64,000 nt of DNA from Streptomyces sp. A3M-1-3 (GCF_024213665.1 NZ_JANAVP010000010.1:62001-126000), one strand, 5' to 3'; counted from the first letter of the stretch, positions 56,110 to 64,000 are shown. Numbers and translations are program-made. The notes: generated from the sequence alone by a model not told the origin.

Positions 56110-57381
56110 CTACGCGACCAGATCGGGCGTGGCCGGCTCGGGCACGCGAGGCGTCGACGTGCGCAGCGTCAGCGACGCGAACAGCCGGGTCATCCAGCTG
56201 CGCGTCACCTCAGGGGAGCTCGTCGCGGCGATGCCGGCCAGCGCGGTCTCGTGCGCGCCGTAGGTGATGTGGTCGGGCAGCGGGGCGCCTAGCGGCAGTT
56301 CGTGCCAGGTGACGACCTCCGGGGCGGAGCGGAAGGGCTCGGCTCCGCCGAAGCCCTCGAACACGCGGTCGCCGAGGTGGTGCCCCGGGTAGACGAACCA
56401 GCCGTACCAGGCGCGCTCCGCGGGAGGCTCCGGCAGCGTGCCCGCGGTCGGCTCGCCGAGCAGGATGCGCAGTTCGAAGGACGGCAGGTGGATGCCGGTC
56501 GCCAGCTCGAAGGTATCGACGACGTCCGCGCCGCCGACCCTGTTGCCGACTTCGAGGAACACCAACTCGGTCCCGTCGACGATGGCCTCCAGGTGGAAGC
56601 TGCCGTCCTCGATGCGTACGGCGGCCAGCGCGTCGGTGACCCAGTCCCGCGCGTCGTCCGCGACCTCGAACTGGAAGGAGCCCATCGGTACGCCGTGCGC
56701 GTAGTCCAGGCAGGTGCCGACGTACTCGCTCGCACCCAGGGCGAGGACGACGCCCTTCTCGACCAGGCCGTCGAAGTGGAGGATCTTCCCCTCGACGAAC
56801 TCCTCGACCTCGTGGTCCGGCAGCCCCCTGCCGTCTTCGTCGATCGACGGAACTCCGGTGCGCCGAGCGGCAATCGCCTCGTGGGCCTGCGCGGCGCTGT
56901 CGAATACGACGACGTCGACGCTCGACGCTCCGCGGTGCGGCTTGAGCACCGTCGCCCCCGTCCAGGGGGACCGCCCGCCCGAGCCGAGGAACTCCTCCAC
57001 GGGCAGGAAGCGCGGCACCCGCAGCCCCACCCGCTCGACGGCCTCCTTCATCAGGACCTTGTCGCGGGCGAGCATGACCTGCTCCACCGACGTGCCCTCG
57101 ATGCCGAGGTGTTCGCGCAGCCGTGCGGCGTCGATCAGCTCGTACTCCGACATCGAGATCACCCGGTCGAAGGTCTGCGGCCGGTCGTCGAGCCACGCCC
57201 GCGCCTCGTCGTACGGTGCCCGGAGACCGGTGCGTTCGACCTGCTCGCAGCGCAGGCCGGCCGGGAGGCTCGCGAGGGCCTCGCGCCTGCCGAAGTACGT
57301 GACGTCGTGCAGGTCGTGGTCGATGCCGCGGTGGTACGCGATCTTCGGATACGGCACGCGGTGCAGTACCAGGATCTTCAT
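56110..57381 (-). CDS. ATP-grasp ligase 1
   Basis: A 423-aa ATP-grasp protein. The N-terminal pre-ATP domain begins MKILVLHRVPYPKIAYHRGI; the ATP-binding part has ATVLKPHRGASSVDVVVF, a lid/strand with ILHFDGLVEKG, and the metal-binding end VFLEVGNRVGGADVVDTFEL. These enzymes activate a carboxylate as acyl phosphate and join it to an amine or other nucleophile. Its ATG (57381) overlaps the stop of ligase 2 (ATGA). The three ligases share only the fold, so each probably makes a different bond. Confidence 0.9.
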   Translation of the reverse strand: MKILVLHRVPYPKIAYHRGIDHDLHDVTYFGRREALASLPAGLRCEQVERTGLRAPYDEARAWLDDRPQTFDRVISMSEYELIDAARLREHLGIEGTSVEQVMLARDKVLMKEAVERVGLRVPRFLPVEEFLGSGGRSPWTGATVLKPHRGASSVDVVVFDSAAQAHEAIAARRTGVPSIDEDGRGLPDHEVEEFVEGKILHFDGLVEKGVVLALGASEYVGTCLDYAHGVPMGSFQFEVADDARDWVTDALAAVRIEDGSFHLEAIVDGTELVFLEVGNRVGGADVVDTFELATGIHLPSFELRILLGEPTAGTLPEPPAERAWYGWFVYPGHHLGDRVFEGFGGAEPFRSAPEVVTWHELPLGAPLPDHITYGAHETALAGIAATSSPEVTRSWMTRLFASLTLRTSTPRVPEPATPDLVA

Positions 57382-58760
57382 CGGGCTACCACCATCATCG
57401 TGATCGGGTCGAGGAGGACCGTGGGAAGGGCCTCGCGGACGGGTCCCGGGCCGGCGCTCGGGCAGCAGGCGTCCAGCGCGTCCAGCCAGGCGTCGCGCAG
57501 GGTGCGTACGATCTCGCTCATGTCGACGCCCGCCGCGCTCAGGACGACACAGCCCTGGGCGGCGAAGTCGGCGTTGTCCCGGGCGGTCGCGTGCAGTTCG
57601 CGCCGTACGGCGGGCAGCCAGGCGAACTCCTTGACGGACAGTTCGTGCGGGAGCAGGCGGTGCGCCGCGGCGGTCGCCGCGACGGCGTCCTCGAAGGGCG
57701 TCGCGCCGGGGGTGACGTCCTCCGGCGAGAACCGCCGGTCGGTCTTGACGCCGAGCATCACCGTGGCCGCCGAGCAGGTGGGCTCGGGGAGGGTGGCGCC
57801 CGCCGTGTTCCCGAAGGCCGCGTCGACCCAGCGGTGGTAGAAGTCGATGCCGTAGACCCAGTGCGCCAGCGACCAGATCTTCATGCCCGCCGGGCGCCGG
57901 TTGGGCTCCACGACCGCCGTGCGGCTCGCGTCGTCGCTCAGCTTGATCTCGTTGTGGAAGGGGCCGTCGCACTGCCCGACCAGCCAGTTGACCTGCCGTC
58001 CGGCCCGCTCCACGGCGGACCGCTCGGCATGGTTCAGCCGGGCCGGCAGGATCTGGGCGACCTCGACGGGGTAGCGCCCGGTGGCGCTGACCTTCTCAGT
58101 GACGAAGGACAACTGGCCCAGGCCGTCGAAGGAGTACTCCCGCTGGTAGGGCAGGATCTCCTCGCAGATGACACCGCGCTCGACGTACGGGCTGACCTCG
58201 GCGAAGGCGGCGTCGAGGTCGTCGCCCGGCCGGACCAGGACCACGCCCCGGTTGTTGCCCTCCTTGGCCGGCTTCACCACGAAGCCGTCGGGGTGGGCAC
58301 TGGCGAACGCGTCCAGTCCCTCGCGCGAGTCGACCGTGGCGAAGTCAGGCACCAACAGTCGCTGAGCGGACAGCAGTTTACGGTGGGCCGCCTCGCTGAG
58401 TCGGTACTCGTGCTTGCAGAAGGCCCCGCCGGCGAGCTCTGCGGAGTCGATCCGCAGGCCGAGGCGTTCCAGGAGCACCGCGCCGCTCTTGACCGCGTTG
58501 TCGGAGAAGACGATGCCCGCCGCGAACTCGTCGCGCCGGTGGCCCAGCAGCTTCTCCGCCGCCTCGACGAAGTCGGCGCGCAGCGGATCGAGGTCGATCA
58601 CCTCGTCGCAGATCCCGGCGTCGACGGACGTCGGGTCGGCGCGGACGAGCGTGACGGCGGCCCCGTAGTGGTCGCGGGCGTACGTACTCATGTGGCGCAC
58701 GTCGTCGACACGGGAAAGGTTGTAATCGATGATCAAGAACCGGCTGGTTGATTCCGTCAC
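57378..58760 (-). CDS. ATP-grasp ligase 2
   Basis: A 460-aa ATP-grasp protein starting with the GTG at 58760 (FLIIDYNLSRVDDVRHMS). The ATP site shows GFVVKPAKEGNNRGVVLVRP and VICEEILPYQREYSFDGL; the metal site is AVVEPNRRPAGMKIWSLA. It overlaps ligase 3 (GTGA) and ligase 1. The lid region differs from the neighbouring two ligases, and the C-terminal 100 residues form an extra domain. Amino-acid ligase activity is the best guess. Confidence 0.9.
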   Translation of the reverse strand: MTESTSRFLIIDYNLSRVDDVRHMSTYARDHYGAAVTLVRADPTSVDAGICDEVIDLDPLRADFVEAAEKLLGHRRDEFAAGIVFSDNAVKSGAVLLERLGLRIDSAELAGGAFCKHEYRLSEAAHRKLLSAQRLLVPDFATVDSREGLDAFASAHPDGFVVKPAKEGNNRGVVLVRPGDDLDAAFAEVSPYVERGVICEEILPYQREYSFDGLGQLSFVTEKVSATGRYPVEVAQILPARLNHAERSAVERAGRQVNWLVGQCDGPFHNEIKLSDDASRTAVVEPNRRPAGMKIWSLAHWVYGIDFYHRWVDAAFGNTAGATLPEPTCSAATVMLGVKTDRRFSPEDVTPGATPFEDAVAATAAAHRLLPHELSVKEFAWLPAVRRELHATARDNADFAAQGCVVLSAAGVDMSEIVRTLRDAWLDALDACCPSAGPGPVREALPTVLLDPITMMVVAR

Positions 58761-60121
58761 CGCAGGACCCTCTCGTACTGGTCGTCGTACTGGATGTCGA
58801 TGGCGTGCTCGGAGGCGCGCGTCAATTCGGGGAACAGCCGGTCGCTCTCGCTCCGCGGGTACTGCCACAGCAACTGGCCGAGGAATACCTCGCGCGAGGT
58901 CGATTCGACCGTGTCACCGGCCTTGAGCAAAACGTGGGCGACCACGGGTTCGAGCGGGAGGTCACCGTTCAACCGCACCGACTTGATACGCCCCTTCTCC
59001 GCGAAGAAGACCCGGAAGAAGGTGGCGTTCGCCGTCGGCGTCTCACCGTCAGCGGTGAAGGAGAGCGCGCTGACGTAGTCCAGGAATTCTTCCGGTGCGA
59101 CCGTGCTGTCGGCCTTCGAAGCCGAGAGGAGCAAATCGATCCAGAGGTCCAGGAGGCTCACGCCGCCCGTCAGTTCCTTGGTGCTGTAGGATATCAGACT
59201 GCCGCCGACCCGCGGGTTTATCTCGATGAGGTCCCAGCGGGACTCGTGGTGGCGGGCCTCGATGTGGAAGCAGCCCCAACGGAGTTCGAGTTGCGACAGC
59301 ATCCGCCGCACCCAGTCGATTCCTGCAGCGCACTCCTCGGCGGATATGCTCACCGGTGGACTGGTACAGGCGTTCTCCAGTACGGTGCCGGCCGTCTCCG
59401 TCACTTCGCACTTCTCGTGCACGGCGACCACCTGGGCCGCTCCGTCCGCAACGACGACCTCGAAGCTGAATTCCCGGCCGGGCAGATAGTCCTCGACGAG
59501 AAAGGCCAGCCCGTCGCCGAAAGCCGAGGCGTAGACCGTGTCGTCCTGCGCGTCGGCCGTGATCCGCTCGATGTCAGCCCAGGTGGTACGGGGAGAGAGC
59601 GGAAAAGCGCCGTACGAGGCAATGCCACTCACCGGCTTCACGAAATAGCGGCTGGCGCTGTTCCGGTAGGAGTCGAGTGTCTCGCCGGTGAGTTCGGCGG
59701 CCCGCACCCGGGAGAGTCCCGCGTCGGCCAGCCGGTTGCGCAGGGTGAGTTTGTTGCGCAGTTCGAGGATCTGCTTCTCGCCGAGATCGCTCACGCCTAG
59801 CAATTCGTTGGCGAAGGCCATCAGATGCCGGTAGCCCTCCCAGACCGTGATGCAGGCCAGGACGGTCTCACCCCGCCGGCGGAGGTCTTCGAGGGACGCC
59901 TCCACGTCCTCGTGGGTCAGGACGTGCTCCGAGGCGGCCGTGACGTGGGCGGTCTGCCGGTGCAGTTCGTCCAGGCGCCCCCGGTGCTCCGCCTCGGGGA
60001 GCGAGGTGAGGACGAAACTCTTGAGCTGTCTTGCGTCGAGCGCCTCGACGAGGTCCTCCATGAAGGAGAACCCGACGTGGCTGAGAAGGAGAATCCCCCC
60101 GCCCGTGTGCTGATTATGCAC
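58757..60121 (-). CDS. ATP-grasp ligase 3 (carnosine-synthase/amino-acid-ligase-like)
   Basis: A 454-aa ATP-grasp protein, start GTG at 60121 with GAGGAG 6 nt upstream (reads ILLLSHVGFSFMEDL). Clear ATP-grasp features are RYFVKPVSGIASYGAF, FLVEDYLPGREFSFEVVV and WDLIEINPRVGGSLISYST, the last resembling D-ala/L-amino acid ligases and carnosine synthase. The reading frame to 60337 adds only Arg/Ser-rich residues and is rejected. It lies 94 nt downstream of the diiron protein gene. Confidence 0.9.
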   Translation of the reverse strand: MHNQHTGGGILLLSHVGFSFMEDLVEALDARQLKSFVLTSLPEAEHRGRLDELHRQTAHVTAASEHVLTHEDVEASLEDLRRRGETVLACITVWEGYRHLMAFANELLGVSDLGEKQILELRNKLTLRNRLADAGLSRVRAAELTGETLDSYRNSASRYFVKPVSGIASYGAFPLSPRTTWADIERITADAQDDTVYASAFGDGLAFLVEDYLPGREFSFEVVVADGAAQVVAVHEKCEVTETAGTVLENACTSPPVSISAEECAAGIDWVRRMLSQLELRWGCFHIEARHHESRWDLIEINPRVGGSLISYSTKELTGGVSLLDLWIDLLLSASKADSTVAPEEFLDYVSALSFTADGETPTANATFFRVFFAEKGRIKSVRLNGDLPLEPVVAHVLLKAGDTVESTSREVFLGQLLWQYPRSESDRLFPELTRASEHAIDIQYDDQYERVLR

Positions 60122-60215
60122 GATGCTCCTCTTCCAAAGGGCCGCGACGGACGCGGCGGGGACAGTCGAGGAGCACCGTCCCGGCCGCGTCGCACACCTC
60201 CCGCACTGGGCAGGA

Positions 60216-60968
60216 TCAGACGGCTGTCTTCTCTTCCGCGGAGACGGTGTTGTCGGCGAGCTCCTTGAAGTACAGGGCCAGAATCGACTGGTGCTCCTGG
60301 AGGTACTTCTTGAACGCCTCGATGTCCTGCTCGTCACGGATCAGGAAACGCACCGCCGCCCAGACCTCGCCGGGGTGGTCGTCGTTGATGTCCGTGTGCG
60401 AGTGGCTGATCTGACCGCCGATGTTCTTCTCGCCGATCGATTCCTTCAGCGCGACGAGCTTCTTCGGCTCAAGCTTCACATTCACGTACTCGACCAGGTA
60501 CGAGTAGGCGACCACACCGAGCGGCCCCTCGTGGTCCAGCAGGTAGGAGAAGTAACCCGTGAGCAGCTTCGTAGAGAGGTACGGCTCGGTCGCGAGGAAT
60601 TCCTCGCGCGAGACGCCCACCTTGGCGAGGTCCTGAATGAAGAGCTCGTCGTGGAGCATCTCCTCCTGCTCGTAGTTCGCCCAGATCTGAGCCGCTTCCG
60701 GGCTCTGCTTGGCGATCTCAGTCAGGGCCTTCGCCTCGGCGACACGCAGCAGCCGGATACGCCAGGCGGTCTCTATGAGATTGCGCTTGTAGTACTCGGA
60801 GTCGACGTTCTTGCTCTCCAGGTGGGCCGCGGCCGGCACATTCGCGTACCACTCGACGACCTGCTCGTCGATCTGCTTGTCCATCACGCTCCGCAGCTCC
60901 ACCGAAGCGGCGGCGCTAAGGAACGGCCTGCGGTTTCCATAACCTGCGTTGGTCACTCGGTTCTTCAT
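60216..60968 (-). CDS. Haem-oxygenase-like diiron oxidase/oxygenase (HDO)
   Basis: A 250-aa all-helical protein of the haem-oxygenase-like, iron-containing redox family (CADD/TenA-like fold). Ligand-type residues are in the expected order: Glu103-x2-His106 (YEQEEMLHDELF), Glu160 (AYSYLVEYVN), then His191, Asp196/197 and His198 in ISHSHTDINDDHPGEVW. Such enzymes do N-oxygenation, C-C cleavage to alkenes or nitriles, and desaturation. A ferredoxin and reductase gene directly upstream would feed electrons. Start ATG 60968 with GAGGAG. Confidence 0.88.
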   Translation of the reverse strand: MKNRVTNAGYGNRRPFLSAAASVELRSVMDKQIDEQVVEWYANVPAAAHLESKNVDSEYYKRNLIETAWRIRLLRVAEAKALTEIAKQSPEAAQIWANYEQEEMLHDELFIQDLAKVGVSREEFLATEPYLSTKLLTGYFSYLLDHEGPLGVVAYSYLVEYVNVKLEPKKLVALKESIGEKNIGGQISHSHTDINDDHPGEVWAAVRFLIRDEQDIEAFKKYLQEHQSILALYFKELADNTVSAEEKTAV

Positions 60969-60998
60969 GACACTCCTCATTCGGTTCGGTTGGATGTA

Positions 60999-61295
60999 CT
61001 AGCTCTCCACGATGCGCACGGTCGCGGAATCCAAGAGGCGGCACTGGCATGCGAGACGGTAATTACTGTCCGTCCGGCCCAGGTCCTCAAGGAAGTCTGT
61101 TTCCTCGGGGTCGGCCTCCCCGAGCGAATCGAAACCGTCCAGGACTTCGATGACACATGCCCCGCAGGCTCCCGAGCGGCACCCGAAGGGAATCAACGGC
61201 TCAGGTGTCTCGTATTCGATGTCCGTCAGCGGCGAGCCCTGCGGCAGATGTATCTCCACGCCTTCCGGCATGAGTGTCAGTTTGTTGAGGAGCAT
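60999..61295 (-). CDS. [2Fe-2S] plant-type ferredoxin
   Basis: A 98-aa ferredoxin with cluster ligands Cys39, Cys44 and Cys47 (FGCRSGACGACVIEV) and Cys83 (RLACQCRL), the plant/adrenodoxin-like C-x4-C-x2-C...C pattern. It lies between the ferredoxin reductase and diiron oxygenase genes, and should carry electrons between them. I use the ATG at 61295; a longer frame from 61343 is possible. Confidence 0.92.
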   Translation of the reverse strand: MLLNKLTLMPEGVEIHLPQGSPLTDIEYETPEPLIPFGCRSGACGACVIEVLDGFDSLGEADPEETDFLEDLGRTDSNYRLACQCRLLDSATVRIVES

Positions 61296-61388
61296 CGCTT
61301 CCCAAGCCCCCTCTGGGCATGTCGAAATGGGCATGGCGGACAACCCGGCGTGTGCGGGATGCGGTTCGGCTGCTCCGGGGCAGGTCCC

Positions 61389-62450
61389 TTACGCGGGCAG
61401 CGCTGCCGGAGCGGACGGGACGGGGTGAACGGCGGTGGACGCGGCAGGCGCGTCGCCGCCGGGAGGCGTGTCGGACGAGTGCTCGGGGGCAAGCCGTTCG
61501 CCGGGCCGCAGGGCCACCGCGGCATGGTTGACCGCGGTGCCCGCCTCGCCGAAGCCGACCGAGATCAGCGGCACCCGGCCCGGGTAGGTACAGACGTCCC
61601 CGACGGCGTACACCTGGGGCAGGTTGGTACGCATGGACTGGTCGACCCGGATTCTGCGGTGTTCGAGGTCCACCCCCCAGTCCGCGACGGGGCCGAGCCC
61701 GGACGAGAAGCCGAGCGCCGCCACCAGCGACTGCGCCGGCAGGACCAGGGTGTCCTCCCCGGCGCGGACCTCGACCCGTTCGAGCCGGTCCGCGCCGTGA
61801 CAGGCGACCACCTGGGCGTCGGTGAGGACGCGGACGGGGGAGGCGTACACCTGCCGGACGCTGTAGTCGTGGGCGCGGAAGGTGCCCCGGCGGTGGACCA
61901 GGGTCACGCTCCTGGCTACCGGGGCCAGGGCCAGCGCCCAGTCCACGGCGCTGTCCCCGCCGCCGACGACCACCACGTCGCGCCCGGCGTGCGCGTCGAG
62001 ACGCGGCACGTGATAGGCGACGCCCCGGCCCTCGTACGGTACGGAGCAGGGCAGTTTGCGCGGGACGAACCGGCCGAGTCCGGCCGCGATCACGACGGCG
62101 CCGGCGTGCACACGGGTGCCGTCGTCGGCGCCCAGCGTCCAGCCGGCCCCCCGGGGGGTGAGACTGACGGCCGTGCGGCCGAGGAGATGGCTGGTGTCGA
62201 AGGGCGCGGCCTGCCGCAGCAGGTTGTCGATCAGGTGCCGGCCCTTGATGCCGGGGTGCCCGGCGACGTCGTACAGCAGTTTCTCCGGATACATCGCCGA
62301 CACCTGGCCGCCCGGCTCGTCCAGCCCGTCGACGACCGCCGCCGACAGACCACGGAAACCGGCGTAGTACGCGCCGTACAGCCCGGCGGGTCCGGCGCCG
62401 ACGATCGCGATGTCCACGGTCGCCTCGGTGGCTCCGGTCGGGAGCATCAC
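61389..62450 (-). CDS. Ferredoxin--NAD(P)H reductase, thioredoxin-reductase-like
   Basis: A 353-aa FAD protein of the YumC/TrxB-like FNR type: first dinucleotide motif IAIVGAGPAGLYGAYYAG, then GGQVSAMYPEKLLYDVAGHP (the typical FNR2 segment), the NAD(P) motif VVVVGGGDSAVDWAL, and AVGDVCTYPG near the end. No redox-active CxxC, which separates it from thioredoxin reductases. It begins at GTG 62450 or ATG 62447, overlapping the upstream stop (GTGATG). The Ala/Pro-rich C-terminal tail is unusual. Confidence 0.92.
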   Translation of the reverse strand: MMLPTGATEATVDIAIVGAGPAGLYGAYYAGFRGLSAAVVDGLDEPGGQVSAMYPEKLLYDVAGHPGIKGRHLIDNLLRQAAPFDTSHLLGRTAVSLTPRGAGWTLGADDGTRVHAGAVVIAAGLGRFVPRKLPCSVPYEGRGVAYHVPRLDAHAGRDVVVVGGGDSAVDWALALAPVARSVTLVHRRGTFRAHDYSVRQVYASPVRVLTDAQVVACHGADRLERVEVRAGEDTLVLPAQSLVAALGFSSGLGPVADWGVDLEHRRIRVDQSMRTNLPQVYAVGDVCTYPGRVPLISVGFGEAGTAVNHAAVALRPGERLAPEHSSDTPPGGDAPAASTAVHPVPSAPAALPA

Positions 62451-63403
62451 GCCGCACCCCCTTCGCCGCGCTGCTCCCGGGCACGTGCTTCACGCAGGCT
62501 CAGTACCTCGTACAGGAAGCCGTTGACCGGGGTCGGGGTGCCGCTGCGGGCGCCGAGCCGGACCACCGAACCCGTCCATGCCTCCAGCTCGGAGGCCTTG
62601 CCCGCGCCGATGTCGCGTTGCAACGACGAGGTGCCCTCGGCCGGTTGCTGATCGACGAAGTCCAGCGTCCTGGCGACGATGTCGTCCGGCAGGGCGATGC
62701 CGGACGCCTGGGCGACCTGCTGGATTTCGGCCATCGCGTCCGCGAGCAGCCGCCGGGTGCCCGGCCGGGACCGGAGCGCGCCGATCGGTGCGTCGGTGGC
62801 CGCGCCGACCCCGCCGAGCGGGGCCACGAACAGGAACTTGGCCCAGAGTTCGGCCCAGATGTCCTGCGGCACCACCGCCGCCACACCGGCTTCGTCGAGC
62901 GCCTGCCGCAGCCCTTCCACCCGCTCCGACGGGCGGTTGTCCCACTCGCCGAAGGTGAGGGAGCCCAGCCCGCCGATGTGGCGGACCCGGCCTGGCCCCT
63001 CCAGATACGTGATGATCTTCGCGCTGCCCGGCACAACCGCTTCTCTGCCGACCGCCTCCGCCACCTCGACCGGTGTTTCGACACCGTTCTGCGTGGTGAC
63101 GACCGCCGTCCCGGCCCCGGTCAGCGGCTTCAGCAGGCCGATGGCGGAGGGAAGTTGCCAGGTCTTGACACCGAGAAGGACGAAGTCCACCGCCCCGATG
63201 TCCCCGGGGTCCTCGGTCGCCCGCAGGTCCTCCGGGGGCACGGAGAAGCTGCCCGACGGACCGTCGACGGTGAGTCCATCGCGCCGGAGGGCCGCCAGGT
63301 GGCGTCCCCGCGCGACGAACCGGACCTCGTGTCCGCCGGCCACGGCGAGACGGCCACCGAAGTAACCGCCGATTCCGCCGGCACCAACCACCGCTACTTT
63401 CAC
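62447..63403 (-). CDS. 2-dehydropantoate 2-reductase-like (ketopantoate reductase family) enzyme
   Basis: A 318-aa NADPH-dependent reductase with VAVVGAGGIGGYFGGRLA at residues 4-20, DFVLLGVKTWQLPSAI, TTQNGVETP, the catalytic Lys region WAKFLFVAPLGGVGAATDAP and GTSSLQRDIGAGKASELEAW. Pantothenate synthesis is possible, but as the first gene of the biosynthetic series it more likely reduces a 2-oxo acid, or an imine, in that pathway. GTG start at 63403 with GGGGGAG. Its promoter region faces the regulator gene. Confidence 0.88.
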   Translation of the reverse strand: MKVAVVGAGGIGGYFGGRLAVAGGHEVRFVARGRHLAALRRDGLTVDGPSGSFSVPPEDLRATEDPGDIGAVDFVLLGVKTWQLPSAIGLLKPLTGAGTAVVTTQNGVETPVEVAEAVGREAVVPGSAKIITYLEGPGRVRHIGGLGSLTFGEWDNRPSERVEGLRQALDEAGVAAVVPQDIWAELWAKFLFVAPLGGVGAATDAPIGALRSRPGTRRLLADAMAEIQQVAQASGIALPDDIVARTLDFVDQQPAEGTSSLQRDIGAGKASELEAWTGSVVRLGARSGTPTPVNGFLYEVLSLREARAREQRGEGGAA

Positions 63404-63554
63404 GGACTCCCCCGCTCCTCTTCGATACGCCCTGCAGGCACGCAGCTCGATGCCTTTCTGACCCCCGGTGACTCCAGAACCATACAGAACAATCGCTATG
63501 TTTTTCTAGTCCTTTTGGCTCGAAAGAACTGACGCGGGCAGGAGACCGTGAGGG
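63404..63554 (-). promoter_or_regulatory. Leader/promoter region of the biosynthetic cluster
   Basis: This 150-nt spacer is clearly more AT-rich than its surroundings around 63480-63530. On the minus strand it contains AAACATAGCGATTG followed by TTCTGTAT, which has half-site resemblance to the autoregulatory elements bound by gamma-butyrolactone receptors (AAACATA/TATGTTT type). The match is imperfect, so this is a tentative operator for the TetR-type gene next door. Confidence 0.35.
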
Positions 63555-64000
63555 TCAGGGGCCCTCGGCCGCGACCCCGCACAGGACCAGCCGCCAGATC
63601 TGTTCCAGCTGGTCAGAGGCGCTTCGCGACGCACCGGCAGGGGCGGCCACCCCGTACCGGATCTGCGATTCGGCGCCGGCCAGCAGGTACACGATCATGT
63701 CCGCCACGGCCTGAAAGGACCCCTCGGCCTGTCGCAACTGCCCCCCTTCGTACGCCCGGTGCAGGAGCTCGAGCACCGCCGGGAGCCAGACATCCACCCA
63801 GCGGCCCGCTCCCCCGGGCCGCTCCCTGGCAAGGCGCACCGAGGACCGTACGACCAGGTCCTCCTCCAGCAGTCCCGCGAGCCCGATGGTCAGGCCGATC
63901 ACGGCGTCGAGCTCGGGGCCGCGTTTCTTCCGCAGCCGCTCCACCAGGGCCCTGGTGATCGCCCCGCCCTCTTTCTCGACGGCGTCGGCCAGGGCCGCCT
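63555..64000 (-). CDS. TetR-family regulator, gamma-butyrolactone-receptor-like (partial, runs off the window)
   Basis: Only the C-terminal 148 codons are visible; the DNA-binding N-terminus lies beyond 64000. The segment ALADAVEKEG, GLAGLLEEDLVVRSSVRLAR, GRWVDVWLPAVLELLHRAYE and DMIVYLLAGAESQIRYG resembles the ligand-binding domain of ScbR/ArpA-type receptors and their pseudo-receptors. It precedes the cluster on the same strand, and is the likely pathway repressor. Confidence 0.8.
   Translation of the reverse strand, partial: AALADAVEKEGGAITRALVERLRKKRGPELDAVIGLTIGLAGLLEEDLVVRSSVRLARERPGGAGRWVDVWLPAVLELLHRAYEGGQLRQAEGSFQAVADMIVYLLAGAESQIRYGVAAPAGASRSASDQLEQIWRLVLCGVAAEGP

Noticed and set aside
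60123-62651. 842-codon plus-strand open frame across the diiron, ferredoxin and reductase genes
   Set aside because: Antisense shadow; the minus strand has unmistakable ferredoxin cysteines and FAD motifs in the same place.
62447-63403. Pantothenate pathway gene panE
   Set aside because: The fold matches, but panB, panC and panD are absent and the gene is embedded in the biosynthetic series, so I kept only the family name.

Overview
This window is chromosomal DNA of a high-GC actinomycete, almost certainly a Streptomyces or close relative. The reasons are GC above 70% with strong third-position bias, GTG/TTG starts, 4-nt stop/start overlaps, F420-linked enzymes, an ECF41-type sigma factor, a PcaD-PcaC fusion, and a gamma-butyrolactone-receptor-like TetR gene running off the right edge. 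I see no rRNA, tRNA or CRISPR array.

Layout. 1-1.7 kb: psd-pssA, phosphatidylethanolamine synthesis, closed by a 25-bp hairpin. 1.9-8.5 kb: a branched-chain amino-acid ABC importer operon (livFGHMK order, minus strand) divergent from a PucR-type regulator; the shared promoter region holds two copies of one inverted repeat. 8.9-15.1 kb: glycerate kinase, ADP-ribosylglycohydrolase, Nudix hydrolase, sirtuin, and a two-gene alkylation-repair operon (Ada-AlkA fusion plus Ogt). 15.2-20.3 kb: a decayed region with a serine-recombinase pseudogene, an ECF41 sigma factor with its oxidoreductase partner and a matching promoter, a YnfA fragment, a Tn3-family transposase remnant and a macrodomain gene cut by it. 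20.3-25 kb: a CrtI-like oxidoreductase, a repeat-rich non-coding tract, an inositol-phosphatase-family enzyme, a frameshifted hypothetical gene and a secreted protein. 25-31.2 kb: a reductive pyrimidine/hydantoin catabolic operon (ureidopropionase-like amidohydrolase, omega-aminotransferase, dihydropyrimidinase, F420-type LLM oxidoreductase, NCS1 permease). 31.4-45.9 kb: mixed housekeeping and secreted functions (repeat-bearing tegument-like protein, PPOX protein, serine hydrolase, gamma-glutamyltransferase, P450, secreted alpha/beta hydrolase, solitary gluA, exonuclease III, MBL hydrolase, PcaL, a broken methyltransferase).

46-64 kb is the most interesting part: an unbroken minus-strand series of 16 genes that looks like an undescribed biosynthetic cluster. 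It combines a B12-dependent glutamate mutase (two subunits), a PLP decarboxylase, three consecutive different ATP-grasp ligases, a haem-oxygenase-like diiron protein with its own [2Fe-2S] ferredoxin and ferredoxin reductase, an LLM flavin monooxygenase, a membrane protein fusing an MFS transporter to a flavin reductase, a membrane desaturase, a ketopantoate-reductase-like enzyme, a quinone-oxidoreductase-like enzyme and an EamA exporter. There is no NRPS or PKS gene in view. The inferred logic is glutamate to 3-methylaspartate to a decarboxylated beta-amino acid, ATP-grasp amide ligation, then oxidative tailoring and export, probably under the TetR-type regulator at the edge.
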